DNA of 64,000 bases from Anaeramoeba flamelloides (lineage: Eukaryota > Metamonada > Anaeramoebidae): contig JANTQA010000023.1 in the NCBI GenBank assembly GCA_027625915.1, positions 13,640,001 through 13,704,000 on the forward strand. Reading direction: 5' to 3'. Of this stretch, positions 12,163 to 25,006 are shown in pieces. The notes beneath the pieces were generated by a model. It saw only the letters and a program-made list of their open reading frames with translations. It searched no databases and was not told where the DNA came from. The position numbers and the translations under genes were made by a program. Positions within the stretch are counted from its first letter, which is position 1. Every line of letters begins with the position of its first letter.

Positions 12163-12525
12163 TTGGCAAATATTATTTCGAAAAGATCCTTGAATGCAAA
12201 GAACCACAAAACCTTTCCCACAACAAACCACTCCAATTTTCTTCGATACACCAATTGGGTTTTGAGAGAAACGATCCAAACGAAGAAAACTTTGACAAAG
12301 AAATATAAAAAAAAACAATATTTTTTGTGTTTAACATGGATCATGTTGTTCCAAAAACAATTCGAGGAGACAATCTCCTCTTATGCATGGTGGGGAGATT
12401 TATTCAAGGAAAAACAACAAGGACCAAACAAAAAACAAGAGAAACACTCAACCCCTTTTTTATGGATTAGTCTGGTTTACGAATTACTAGAACAATTCAA
12501 AGTACCCAACATTCAAAAATCCTAA
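12163..12525 (+). CDS. Candidate ORF of element N, unknown protein
   Basis: About 120 codons inside element N. The stretch FLRYTNWVLRETIQTKKTL and then WWGDLFKEKQQG..FLWISLVYELLEQF looks protein-like, with tryptophans, mixed charge and little homopolymer, unlike spurious frames in this window. The opposite strand is also open for part of it (12344-11973), so the coding strand is uncertain. No domain is recognised. It may be the end of a transposon protein whose upstream exons lie at 11680-12160. Confidence 0.35.
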   Translation: MANIISKRSLNAKNHKTFPTTNHSNFLRYTNWVLRETIQTKKTLTKKYKKKQYFLCLTWIMLFQKQFEETISSYAWWGDLFKEKQQGPNKKQEKHSTPFLWISLVYELLEQFKVPNIQKS

Positions 12526-12544
12526 CAATGTAATCTTCGAAAGT

Positions 12545-12805
12545 TAGAGTTGTTTATTGAGAAGTGTTTTTTCAAGATCTTCAATTTTTCGTGCAAGAAA
12601 CTAGTGGTGATTTTTCTTTTTCATTTTCACGTTCCTTAACAAGGTGTTCGAGTTCACGTATCTCAAAATTTCTTTTTGATTTTTCATTAAAAAAATGACT
12701 TAAAATGATTTTTTGAACCAAATTGGAGAATATTTTAAAGATCATGCTTTCATAATGTAAAAGAGATTGGAGTATATTGGTTTGAGACAAATTGTTGAAT
12801 TGCAA
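12545..12805 (-). pseudogene. Candidate coiled-coil ORF of element N, convergent with the + ORF
   Basis: The minus strand reads through IRELEHLVKERENEKEKSPL, then continues one frame over as LARKIEDLEKTLLNKQL before a TAA. The heptad-like Leu/Glu/Lys pattern spans the frame change near 12595, which suggests a short coiled-coil protein with one frameshift or an unseen intron. The start is not defined; the frame opens next to the right end of element N. Function is unknown. Confidence 0.35.
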
Positions 12806-13019
12806 ACGTAGTCGTTAAACTTATTTTTCTTCACTAAATTTTTTGGTTAAAAAGATTGAATTGAATTTTTTTTGGTGTTATTGGAATTTTGTCAACGAAA
12901 ATAAGGGCTATTTCACAATACCCTTTTTAGGTCTCAGGCCGCCCCTTCAGTGTGGATCAAATACATGATAAATGACTTGGTCCTTAAAAAAAAGATTTGC
13001 TTTTAAATAATTCGAAACA

Positions 13020-13095
13020 GAAAATTTTTCTGATTATTCACAATTAAAAAATCTTGTCTTGGAATTTTCTAATCTTACTGGTATTTTTTCGCACC
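13020..13095. mobile_element. Family B fragment (one end)
   Basis: TGATTATTCACAATTAAAAA, ATCTTGTC and then ACTGGTATTTTTTTCG match the right-hand end of family B (about 7935-7985 and 32710-32770). No other part of the element was found next to it. Confidence 0.5.
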
Positions 13096-13678
13096 TAAAT
13101 TTCAATTTTATCAAAAACAAACTTATAAAATTCCTAAATCGTTTTACATTAAGTGGGAAAAAAATTTTTTGTCTTAAAAAAAAAACTGTTTTTCACTTTC
13201 TTACTAAAAAAGTGTCTGTTAAAAAAAATTGTTTTTAATCAAATCCAGAATTAAGACACTTACAATTCAAGGAAAGAAAACAAACTCAAATCAGAAAAAT
13301 CACTATATTGGTATTTGAAGAAAATGTGAATAAAAATTCCCAAATCATTGAATCTTTTTCCTTTCGAAATAAAAAGCAAATTTTGATCTATTTTTTGTTT
13401 AGTTCTTTTTTTATTGATTTCTACAAACACAGATCCCTGAACAAAACTTCGATTTCAGAATGAATTAAAAAGAGAATTCGATGAAATTTAATCACATTTA
13501 AATTACAAAATTGAGTAAAGTTGGTATAAAAAAACAATAAAGATATTTTAATTTAAAGACTAGGCAAGGGATTTTGCTTCATTTCTAACAATTATAACAA
13601 TTAAATATCAGGATGTGTTTGTAAAAAATATATGTACTTTCCATTTTTCATTTTTTTTTTTCTGTTAACAATTGAGTA
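13096..13678. promoter_or_regulatory. Upstream flank of the ankyrin-BTB gene
   Basis: AT-rich 5' flank with no other gene. An in-frame TGA (13673-13675) sits one codon before the ATG at 13679, so the start cannot move further upstream in this frame without an intron. No specific promoter element can be named. Confidence 0.4.
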
Positions 13679-16600
13679 ATGACAGAATTGAGTTTTATAA
13701 AACAACAAAACAAACCACTTTATAAGGCAATTTCTCAGCATGACTTTAAAGAAATTCAAAGGTTGGTACATAAAAAATTAAAGAAGCAGAAAGAGAAAGA
13801 ATTGAAAGAGCAAGAGCAAAAGAAAGAGCAAGAGCAAAAGAAAGAGCAAGAGCAAAAGCAAAAGAAAGGGTCTAAATATTATAATTCAAGGACAAAAGAA
13901 AAAAGGAATGACAAAATTGATCCCGTCTTCATTGCGATTGCTTTTGGTTGTAGTGTAGAAACAATTTCTTTTTTAATCAAACACTCCGATCTAAAACGCA
14001 AAATAATAGGGCACATGGATAAAAAATATTTTGCCAAAAGAGGTCGAAAAAGGTACAAAAAAAAACCATTTTATAGGCTTAATAAAATAAGAATGAAAAC
14101 TGTGAATCCTGAGGAATATAAAACATTTCAAAAAAAACGAAAGACGGCCCTAACCTTTCGCTGCTTGGAGCGAATAGTTAACGAGAAAACAAGTGAGTTT
14201 CAATCTGAACGAACATACGAAACATTTCATGCTCTAAATCAGAAAACACAAAACCCTTACAAGTGGGCAGTACTCTTTCACCCAAAATATGAAGTACTTG
14301 AATTATTAATCAAAGAGTTTGGATTCTATAATGACATTTCTGATTCATTATACGAATCAGCAATTTGCCTTGCATCCATGTTCAAGCATTTTCAATTGGT
14401 CAAACTAATGATCGAGAATTCGAGTAACTTTATCGAATTTGGCATTCATGATAATGATCTTTACAAGAACGAATTCTTTTGGCTCTTAGTAAACAATTGC
14501 CCTCTCGAAATATTGGAGTTTGTGTTTGAAAGGTTTTTGGAAAGGTGCAAAGCCCAAAGTCAGAAGAATCCCAAAAGAAAAAAAGTCTTTCTAAAAAAAG
14601 AAAAACGAACAACAACTACCTCTGTAATTGATAATGGAAACGAAACAGTGGCCTTTCAAACTCTAGAGGCTTATCGGAAAAATCCTCAAAAACAAGCTTT
14701 GAAACTAAAATGCTTTCAAAAGGGTTTTGAGTTTCCACATACCAAGAATCTAGATCACTTAGGTATACTTGAATTGTCCTGGCTTTTGCCTTCTAATTCT
14801 CAAGAATTGCAACGGTTACTTTTCGATTTTTGCCAAATATTCCATGATAATCCATCCCTCTTGCATCATCAATTACCTAATATAATTTTCTTTCCACTTT
14901 ACACAGAAACAATTTGTAAATCATTCTTCTTGTGCTGTCAAAATAACGTCAATTTAAATGAATTTGAATCAAATCTTAAAGAACACTACAGCAACTTTTC
15001 CATTAAGAGTTTGATCAATATACGTGACCAAAATGGTAACACCCCTTTAATAATCGCATGCAGCGTAAATCCGAAATATGAAACAATTAAATATTTATTG
15101 GACAATGGTGCAGATCCTCAAATGAAGAATTTTAATTCTGAAAGCGCCCTTCAATACGCTTGTTTAAATAATTGTTCTCCGGAAATCTTGTCATTGTTTC
15201 GTTTAAAAGATATTACAGTTTCGGAACATTTACTGTCCAAATGGTTAAACCCCATAAACAAATCAAACGTTGAAAACATTCAAATGGGAAAAATGGATAA
15301 CATAAAGATTGGGAATGAGATCGAGAATGGAAATTATAAAGATGATAACAAAAAGAAACCTTATGACGACGACGACGAGGAGGAGGAGGATGATGATGAG
15401 TACATAATAAAAGGCCGCAATAAACCTCAAAAAACCAGCCACTTTTCTATGAAAAAGTCCTCTTTCTTTAAAAATAGCAAGAGAAACACAAAGAGGAAAA
15501 AAATGCCAAAAAAACAGAAAATTTCAAAATATGATGACGATGATAATCAGTTGTATATAATTAAATTTTCTGATTATTCTCCTTTGTTGTGCTTATGCTT
15601 AAATCCAAATCCAAATTTGGAGTCTTTAGAAATTTTAATAGATTGTGGTTTAGATGTCAATGCTGTTTACCCTGCCAAAAGCAATGTCACCCTTTTACAT
15701 CTCGCCTTTTATCATTGTCGGGATATTTCAGTATTAAAATTCTTAGTCGAGGAAGCCTATGGCAATGTTAATTTTGTGGACAATTTTAATCGCAACTGTT
15801 TTTATTATGCTTTAGTAAACAAAAGCATCCAGTTAGATGTTATTAAGTGGCTTATTGAAAGTTGCAAAATTAATTATAAAAACCCAATTGGGGAATTTAA
15901 CAATAACCCCTTACATCAATTAATTTGTGATTACAATTCAGAAAACTTAAGAAGAGGGAAAAGAAAAAGAAAAAGACTACTATATATAGGAAATAAAAAT
16001 AAAGACGAAGAAATGGAAACAGAAAGGGAAATTGTGATTAAATCAGACAACGAGTTTTTAAAGACAATCAAATATTTAATCGACAAAGGGTGCGATATTA
16101 ACCAAAAAAATTCATTAAATAAGGTGCCCTTGCATTATTTATTTAAATCTGGAGCAATTAACCTTAATGAAGAATTGGTTAATTTGTTAGCGTCAAAAGA
16201 AAATATTAATCATTTTGATCATAAGTTTATTTCTGAAAAAGAAAATCAGAACACCCAAATGATTATTGAAGAATTTGAAGAAGAAAAAGAAAAATCCACG
16301 AAAAGATCAAAAACAAAAGGCTATTGGTCAAAAAATGGGCGGGCCCCGATTGGTAAAACACCATTCCATTTCGCCTGTTTTAATCCAAAATTTATATTTG
16401 CTGAAAACATAAAACAAATTTTAAAGAACTTATTAAATATTGGTTTGGATATCAATTTATACACTACCAACCAATTAACAGCACTTAAATTATTGTTAAA
16501 AATGCACCAGAGTGTAGACATACCTATAACCTTCATTAAGTCTTTAATAAAGTTTGGATATAATCTTGGTCATACATTCCGATTAAAAAAAACATATTTG

Positions 16601-18325
16601 CATTGCATGGTTGAAAATTTAAAATCTTTTAATTACAGTGAGAAAAATCAAATGAAAATAATTCAAATAATCGAATTATTGATCCAATATGGCTGTGATC
16701 CAAATCAAACGGACGAAAGAGGTTATACAGCATTCCAATATTATTTAAACTTAAATATTAAAAATTATGATTTAAAGGTTATAAAGCTATTGATCTCTAA
16801 AAAGGATCTTAATGAATTAAGGTCTTATAAAAATAATCCACGTTATAACCGTGGGAAAAAAAAAAGTCGAATAAAAAGCACGGGGTATAGTAGTTATACA
16901 GCATCTGGTTATTCAAATCATTCTTATTCTTTTGATGGTGATTTATCATCAATATCCTCATCATCTTCGTCGTCATCTTCGTCATCAGATTCGTCTTCAG
17001 AAGAAGAACAGAACGTGTTATCAACAGAATATAGCAGTTCAACAGGATACAGTGTCCCAAAATCGACTGGTGGCCGAAAATCAGCAAGTGGCACAATGGG
17101 ATTCAGCAGTTCAACAGGATATAAGAGGGGTGGGAATATGCGCAATAATAGGAAAAAAATCTTAATGACTCCTTTACATTATTTTTGTTCCGTAGAATAT
17201 ATTTCATTTGAAATTATTAAATATTTAGTTGAAATTGGTTCAAATATTTTGATAAAAAATTCTGCTGGAATGACACCACTTTTCATTTTATTACAAAACC
17301 CACATAGTACCGAAATAATATTGCCAATATTAAAATATTTTCTGGATCAAAAGACACTCCAGGATATGGAATTGGATGACAGAGATTATAAGGAGATTCT
17401 TTTATTGGTTCTTAAAAATTTTAAAAATGAATTACCAATTCTTCAATTATTTTTTAATCGAAAGAATATTAATACTCCAATGCCAATAATTAAACGATTA
17501 GGTTCATCGTTCAAAAACACTGTTTCCACTCGAGATTCAAGAATTCGAAATATCCACATTCTCGCATCTATCGAAACAGAACTTCCTATCCATTATTGTA
17601 TTAAAAATAATAGATTTTTATCTCTCGAAACTTTACAATATTTTATTGATTGTAAAGCAAAAATTAACGAATATGATTGCCATGGTTTCACTCCACTTCA
17701 AATAATGCTTTACCAGAACCACTCAATAGGATATTTAGATTTTTTGCTTCAAAATGGAGCAGATCCGAATATATTAACTCTAAATAACAACAGATCGACT
17801 TTAGAATTTTTAATAAATTATCGTTTTAATGAATTCAAAAAACGAATTGAATTGTTATTAAAATATGGTACAAATGTTAATGCCGTTGAATCAAATGTTC
17901 CAATAATTTTTTCTCAAATTAATGAGATTTGTCATACCCGCTCCGTCAATTATTTTTATTCCAGAGAACAAAAAATAGAAATGGCTGAACAAACAAATGA
18001 TCTTTATTCAATAATTAAATTATTGTTAAATGCTGGTTTGGATCCCAATATTAAATGTTTCAAAAGTTTTCCAATGGTTAGATTATTTGAAAAACAGAGA
18101 AGGTATGGTAAAAAGAAACCATCCAGTGGTTGGCGGGGCCGTTGCAAATCAAACAGAAACGTAGATCATATTAAAAATATCATTATTTCATATTCTTCGA
18201 AATTAAATCGAAATATTCAGCAAAAGAAAAAAAACATAAAAAAGGAAAAAAACATAAAAAAGAAAAAAATAAGCAAAAAGAAAAAAATAATAAAAAAGAG
18301 ATCTAAAAAAAAATCCAATTTTTCG

Positions 18326-18389
<64 letters not shown>

Positions 18390-21300
18390 TGTCGTCGTCC
18401 TCAGATTCTTCAGATTCACCATTTTCAATTCAAAATTGGGGTAAAAAAAAAGGCCGAGCTAAAACAACAAAAAAGAAAATAAGAAAAACAAAAAAAAAAC
18501 AAGAATATCCATTGTATCTAATTCAAATGATTTGCTGTTTGGAAGTAATTAATTTAAAACTCTTAAAATTATTTTTAGAAAAAAATGTTAATTTTTCAAT
18601 TAAAGATCACAACGGTAATACTTTACTTCATTATCGAGTGTTCTATAACGATCCAATTGAAAATTATGAAATGTTAATTCACGGTGGATGTAATATGAAC
18701 GAAATTAATAATAAAAAAGAAACAATATTGCATACACTATTTAAAAACTGCTATTCGATTAATAGCAGAAAAGTAATTGATATAACAAATTATTTTTTAA
18801 CAAAAAATCCCAATCTATTAAACCAGCTTGATGTAAAGAAGCAAAATATTTTATTTTCTTTGATAGGCAATATCAATTACAATGGGGATACCCCCCCAGA
18901 TTTTAATCCAAGGTATGGCCATGTGAAAAAAACACACAGTTCAAAAGTCCAAAACGATTTATTTGGATCTGATGTGCCGAATAAAGACAATGATAAAAAT
19001 ACTAATTTATATTCTTTTTTAATTGACTTGGGAATAGATCTTACTATCCAGGATAATGATAATAACACTGCCTTGCATCTTTTTTTGGATAAAGGGTATT
19101 TTCCTGGATCTTATTTCACGATAATTAAAAAAATGATTAAAAATGGAGCATCATTAGAATTAAAAAACAATCAAGAAATTTCCTGTATGGATTTATTATG
19201 GTTACATTTATTAGACCGTAATAAGCATGATGAAAATGAGATCTTTTTTGATCAATTTTCAAAAATTTTGAAATTTAATCCAACATTGGTATCACAAACC
19301 CAAGCCGAGACACAGCTAAACATCTTGCATATCGCGTGTATGCAACGAAATGAACCATTAATTGCCTACCTTTTGAATGATCAAAATAATAATGCATTGG
19401 ATGCCAATTCTAAAGATATTAATGGAATTTCCCCCATTGATATCATTTGCAGTTCACTTAATTTTGGCCTACGCTTTACAGAATTACAAAAGAAAAGTTT
19501 GGGAATTTTGAAATTATTAATTGGAAATGGTGCCAATGTCAATTACTTCAATATACTTTGGAAAACAACTCCGTTTTTAAATGCTTGTAAATTCCATAGT
19601 GTCGAAATCATTAAGTGTTTACTGGAAAACGGTGCAAATATTAATACACATTTAATCAAATATAATGATACAGAGCATGAATCTTTTATTGGTAAAGCTT
19701 CTTTCCCTAAAAAAAAATCTGTGAAAAAGGATCAAAAAGCCACCTTTGGACAAACAAAAAGAAAACCAATAAAAAAAATTTATTTCAAGAAAAGTAATCA
19801 AAAAATTGATTTTCAATACGATGCAAAATATTTTTTAAGGAGGAATTCATTTTTTCCGGATTCTGATTCTGATTCTGAATCTGAATCTGAAAGTGAAACT
19901 GAAATTAAAAGTGAAAGTAAAAGTTCGTCGTGTAATAAGATACCCGTTGTGGGGAGATATCAAAATAAAAACTGGCATGGTGGAAATGAAATAGAGTATG
20001 AAAAGGGAAAGGAAAAGGATATGAGCCACTTAAATAATAACAAAGAAGAACATTTAGAAAAAAAATATTTAACGAATCCAATCCAAATTATACTTGGAAG
20101 ACAAGATCTTGACCATTTAAATTTGATAAAATTATTTGAAAAATATGAAATAATATTAGATAAAAATATAAATTGGAAAAAAATCTTTTTGGCAATAATA
20201 CATGAGAATTTAAATTTTTCAATATTTAAATATTTTTATAAATATATACATTATTGCTCTAATTTATCAAAATTAAGATACCAATTAATTATTGCAATCT
20301 GCCAATCTAATTATGATACCCAAGCATTGGAATTCATTTTAGAGCAAGGAGGTATCGATTTAAATCAATCACACTGTGGTACAAATCGTCCACCTTCGTT
20401 ATTGAATCGCATTTGTCGGTACAGAACTAGTTTTGATTATTTGAAGATCTTGATAGAAAATGGTGCTGACCCTTTAAAGCATTTCAAAAATAATACCCCA
20501 TTTATAACAAGATATTTAAATGGTAGTTACAATGATGATAATGATTTAAAATTTATTGTAAACCACTGTCATGTTCAAAATAATAATTATTATTATGATA
20601 AATATTATAAAGATAATAATTGTATTGATGAAGATTATCCATTAAATGTAGCAAGTCAGTTATCAGCTATAGAGCCATTCAAATTAATTCTATCCAAATT
20701 TAATAATTTTAATTTTCAACAAAATGATGGAGATTCCGCATTGGATAATCTCATAAAGAATAAATATCTGAATGAGAGTCTACAAGATATTCTTTTCAAT
20801 GATGATTATAATAAGCAATTGAATTTGGAATATTCAACTATCCAATGGTCATTATATTTTATGAAAAAGAATATTAATGATCAAAAGGCCTTGTTGTTAA
20901 AAAAGTATTCGAACTTGATAGATTCATTTTTATTATTTTATCAAAGAGCCGAATTAACAGATGTCTCTCTTTATGATAACGAGAACAACGTATTTAAAAT
21001 TCATTCTTTTATTATCAAATTACTCTTTGGATTTAATAATTATGATTCGACGGTAAAAAATTTAAAAAAGATTTTGATCACCAGAACTAAAATTCAATTA
21101 ACAATATTTCTCCAATGGGCTTATTCTAGATCATTTTTTGTTGATCATGAAAATCTATTTGATGGTGTCAATGAGAACGAAAGAAAGTCGGCGAAAAGAA
21201 CTACGAAAAAAAAGTCATCCCTTTTTACAAAATCAAGTAAACGATTTCGTACAAAAGGTAAGATTTCAAAAAAAATGAAACTCAAAAAGTTACCAAACAT

Positions 21301-21757
21301 GTTGTCATTTGAAAAAAATAAAATTCTCTTTCAAAAAAAACAATGTGTTAAAGAAATATTATTACAATTAGGCTATGATGACATTTTTTTTATCCAGAAA
21401 AGCAATAAAAGTGGTTTATTAAACGATTTGAAATCGATTTGGTTAAATAAAGATACTTGTAATTTTCAAATTGTTGTTGATAAACAAATCATTAAGACGC
21501 ATCGCGAGATTTTAATGATAAATTCCAATTTGTATCGAGGAATGTTTTCAAATATCCATAATATCGGAAATTCGATTAATGATTATTCAAATTATTCTTT
21601 TGATTCCAACAATGCCTTAATTAGATATTTTTATTTTGAAAATTTTGAAAAGAATTTGTCCAAAGAAGTAATTGAATGTTTAAATGATTCGAAGAATTAC
21701 TATCAATTAAGTAATAATGATCCTATCGATATAAAATTATTTCAAAATATTAATTAA
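13679..21757 (+). CDS. Giant ankyrin-repeat protein with two C-terminal BTB-like domains
   Basis: A single open frame of 2692 codons without introns. Many ankyrin units are visible, for example NIRDQNGNTPLIIACSVNPK with YLLDNGADP (about residue 445-480), TPLHYFCSVEY, HGFTPLQIML with LLQNGADPN, HNGNTLLHYRV, and KTTPFLNACKF with LLENGANIN. Low-complexity linkers divide the arrays: a KEQEQK run (about 40-65), DDDDEEEEDDD (about 561), a Ser run at about 1090, a ~27-Ser run (about 1550) and a DSDSESES run (about 2060). Near 2420-2480, LTDVSLYD..FKIHSFIIKLLF and IFLQWAYSRSFF look like one BTB domain; near 2590-2690, FQIVVDKQIIKTHREIL..LYRGMF looks like a second. Ankyrin arrays bind proteins, and BTB domains dimerise or recruit Cul3 ligases. 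A substrate-adaptor role is inference. Long ankyrin-BTB proteins are numerous in some amoeboid protists. Confidence 0.9.
18325..18390 (+). repeat. (TCA)n serine-coding microsatellite
   Basis: A nearly perfect TCA triplet run inside the ankyrin-BTB frame, encoding a pure serine tract next to a Lys-rich linker of AAAAAG-type repeats (18225-18320). The frame is kept. Confidence 0.95.
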
Positions 21758-21775
21758 AGATTATATAGATAAATA

Positions 21776-21915
21776 TTTATTTATATAACTCTTTTTCAGT
21801 CAAATAGGTCCAGTTTTAATCAAGAAATAGTGCAAATTCTAGAGTTTAATTAAATATTCTTCTCAAAATAAATTTTCAATTTTTAGATCAAAATCATTTT
21901 TTCAATTTTTTGTTT
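21776..21915. mobile_element. Family I copy 3, left end, 20 bases past the ankyrin-BTB stop
   Basis: TATATAACTCTTTTTCAGTC, CAAATAGGTCCAG and the following ~110 bases align with family I copies 1 and 2 (shared TCAAAATAAATTTTCAATTT and ATCAAAATCATTTTTTCA). No nearby right end is certain. A GGGCCACTTTCATTAGAATG block at about 25968 resembles the other right ends and could be a distant partner, which would make a 4.2-kb element. Confidence 0.6.
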
Positions 21916-24808
21916 TTTGTTTTTTGTTTTTTGCTTTTTGCTTTTTTTCTTTTCTTTCTTTTTAATTTTTTTTTTTTTTTTTATTTTTCATTTTTGAATA
22001 AAACATTCAAAAAAAAAAAGGATTTTTCTTCAATTTAAGTTATTGATTCGAATTATTTTTACTTATTCCAAATATTTCAATTATTATTAAAATTTGAATA
22101 TCAATCAATTGAGATTATTATTAAAGAGCTATTATTATATTTTTTCCTAAATATTCTTCTAAAATAAAATTTAACCCATTTAAAAACTGTCTATTAATAA
22201 ATTTCAAAATTGGTCAAATTGAATTTTTTCATATGTTTGAAGAATTTGTTGATTATTTTCATTAATATGAAATTTTTTTAATGGTTTTTTATAATTGTGG
22301 AAAGAAAAATCAAAAAAAGTATTTTGCGATTGGTTGTATTTTATTACTTAAATTGTAGAAAATCGAAAATTTTGAAATTATCAATATTAAATATTTTAAA
22401 AATTTTGTTCAAACCCAAATTTTAACATAAAAAGTTAAGTGGAAAATTTTTTTCCACTTAAAACAAGTTGCGAAAGTCTAATTGGTCTCTTAATTATAAT
22501 TTTTTTCTTCAGAATCCTAATCAAAATTCCCTAACATATCATACAAACCACATAAACCTACTCTAACACACATTAACCTACTAGTAAAGGTATTTTTAAA
22601 TACCCAAAGTCACCTGTTAAGGGTTTGTAAATACCTACAGTCAATATATTTCAATGTGATTGACTATTTTGATTAAAATGAGATTTTGAAAAAAATAGGA
22701 ATTTGACTAAATTTTGAAATTTTACCAATTTTGATATTTGTTAATTTTCCCTTTTAAAAAAATTAACAAATTAAAAGATGTCTAAAATAATAAAGTATCA
22801 TAATATATAACATACTAAGAAAATAAGTATTTTTTATATCGGTTGGGATCTTTATAATCTTCCAAAATTTTGTTACATTGATATTTTACATTAAATTTAT
22901 AAATGAGTAAAAATTCAATAACAAAGACAAGTTTCCAAATCAATAATGTTATTAAAATTACTGAATTGCCAATAACATAATTTTGAATGATAATTATTTT
23001 GGTTCATTATTTTTCAATATTTCATTAAGTAGATACTCATTTTTTTTATTTGAAAACATTTTGTATAAAAATATTATATGTATCAAAATTTCAAATTTCG
23101 AAAAGGAATCAAGTCTTTATATATCATTGAACAACAATTATCAAAAAAAAAAACAAATCAAAAAAATATTTTGAATCTACATAAATAGAATCAATGAAAC
23201 ATCCCAATCTTAATATCTTAAACAATCAGTAATAATTGACAATAAATTTAAAAATCAGTAATTTCCTTATATATTAATTCATTGGCAATGGTATTTTTTG
23301 ATAAATAATAAAAATATTTCTAATTTAAGTTGCGGGATTTTAATAAATTTTTCCATGTTTTTTAAATTTGTAATCAAGTTAATTAAAAAAACAGGGCTGA
23401 CAACTTAACTTTAATTGAATTTCATAAAATTAAATTAACAAATTGTCTTTTTAAACCAAACTATTTTTCAAAAAAAGTTGACTCACTTTAAAATGTTATT
23501 GAAAATGTTATTATCTAATATTCTTTCTAATACAAAAAATGAGATTTTATATCAAGAATCATTGTTTCGAATTTTTTCTTTTCTTTCTTTTTCTTTTTTT
23601 TTTTTGTAAAATTTTCTGATTCTTTTACTTTTTTTCTCTTTCCTCCAGCGTTTTTTTTTTTTTTTTTTTTGATATTTATTCTTTTTTTTTAAGAACTTTT
23701 TATCTTATTTTTTTTTAAGAAAGATCAAGTGAAAAAAAAGATCTTCTAAAAGACAAATAATCACCAAGAAATTTGGGAATATTTATTGTCATTTAAAATA
23801 AATTTAAAATTCAAAAAAAAACACTTATTAACCTATTTCTCATAAATTTCATTTACAAAAATTTAGCATACTATAAAAGGACTATTATTAACGTTTTTCT
23901 AAAATTTTTTGGTTGAGTTTTTTATTAAAAAATTTTGAAATATCAGGATTCTATATGTGTAAAATATTTTCAAAATGAATTTTTTATTAGATTTAATTAT
24001 TAGTTTTTATTGATGGAAAAGAATATTTATATATATTCAATTTATTATTTCAGGTACTTTACATTTTTAAAATTGTGTTTATTAAAATTTATAAATTTAA
24101 AATATAATAATTTCAAATGGTAACCATATAGGTAGTGTATTCAGTATTCATTAACTTCTTGAATTTGAACTTTCTTTTCTTTTTTGAAAAAATTTGTTTT
24201 ATGAGTCTAAATACATCTATTTTCATTAAAATCTTGAAAAAAAAATAATACAGAAATAACTTCAAGAGAAATAGAAAAATTTTCATATAATAAGTTTTAA
24301 TATGTGGAGGAAATTTGACTTTAAATATTGTAACCTATTTGAAAAATAATATTTTTTTTTTTTTGTCAATTATTGTTTATTTAAGAAATATAATTGATTG
24401 TTTTTTTTTTTTTTCTAATGATAAATTAAAACATCAACAATTTTACAAAAATTAAATCCAATCAGAGAGCAGCTACACTATTATTCATATCTCTATCATT
24501 ATGTAAATTCATTCTAGGTAGTTTTTAAGAGTATTTAAATCAAAATTACAACTTTTTGATTAATGTTATATCTTCTTACTTGTTTCATTTGTATGATGAT
24601 TTTTTCTCTTCATTCATAATGTAACAAAATAAAAATAAAAATATATAAAATAAATAAATATCAAAAACTAATGGAAATAGAATGTCCACTTATTAATTAA
24701 AGTTTATGTAATTATCATATGTTATTGATAATCTTTAAAGTGTAAACTACGCTTCTCTATTATATTTGAGTATGTTAGAGCGATTTAAAGTATTGATTTT
24801 TATTTTGT
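21916..24808. other. Long AT-rich intergenic stretch, no gene recognised
   Basis: Dominated by A/T homopolymers and T-rich tracts (for example 21905-21990 and 23575-23680). A small palindrome AAAGGTATTTTTAAATACC lies at about 22586, in a locally GC-richer patch with two ACCTACT repeats (22555-22580). No coding sequence is supported. Confidence 0.5.
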
Positions 24809-25006
24809 TATAGTCAGTTTCACTTTTAAGGCACAAACTTTCAACGAAATTTAAAGCACAAAAAAATCTCAAATTAAGGCACAAAATTTTGATTTTTTTT
24901 TTACAAATTATTTTACTAAAATTTGAATTTTGTGCCTTAATTTGAGATTTTTATTGTGCTTTAAATTTCGTTGAAAGTTTGTGCCTTAAAAGTGAAACTG
25001 GCAGTA
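24809..25006. mobile_element. Family A copy 1, ~195-bp hairpin MITE
   Basis: GTCAGTTTCACTTTTAAGG, CACAAACTTTCAACGAAATT and a later AATCTCAAATTAAGGCAC are mirrored by the right half (GTGCCTTAATTTGAGATTTT, AAATTTCGTTGAAAGTTTGT, GTGCCTTAAAAGTGAAACTG). The arms cover about 85 bp each around a ~25-bp AT loop. TA sits at both ends. Three other copies lie at 39905, 45668 and 52570. Confidence 0.9.

Larger units (their letters stand above)
11655..12825. mobile_element. Element N, 1.17-kb DNA element nested in family C copy 1
   Basis: The left end TTTAACGACGACGTTTGCAA and the right end, on the minus strand, TTTAACGACTACGTTTGCAA form inverted repeats of about 25 bp. The homologous site at about 37530 in family C copy 2 lacks it, so this is an insertion seen against an empty site. 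Base composition is visibly richer in G and C than the flanks. It carries two convergent candidate coding stretches (+ 12163-12525 and - 12805-12545). No known transposase motif was recognised and the superfamily is open. Confidence 0.65.
11141..12983. mobile_element. Family C copy 1, interrupted by nested element N
   Basis: The ends GGGTCAAAACATTACAGTGAA and, on the minus strand, GGACCAAGTCATTTATCATG are imperfect inverted repeats of about 25 bp. The outer parts (11141-11657 and 12826-12983) align at high identity with the 724-bp copy at 37009-37732. Shared blocks include CCAAAGAGAGACACTCAATT and TTTGAGATCTCG. The middle 1.17 kb is absent from the other copy and has its own inverted ends (element N). 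Target duplication could not be fixed. Confidence 0.72.

Noticed and set aside
16809-17165. Overlapping alternative frames in the Ser-rich part of the ankyrin gene
   Set aside because: They are repeat-driven shadows; the ankyrin frame is continuous through the region.
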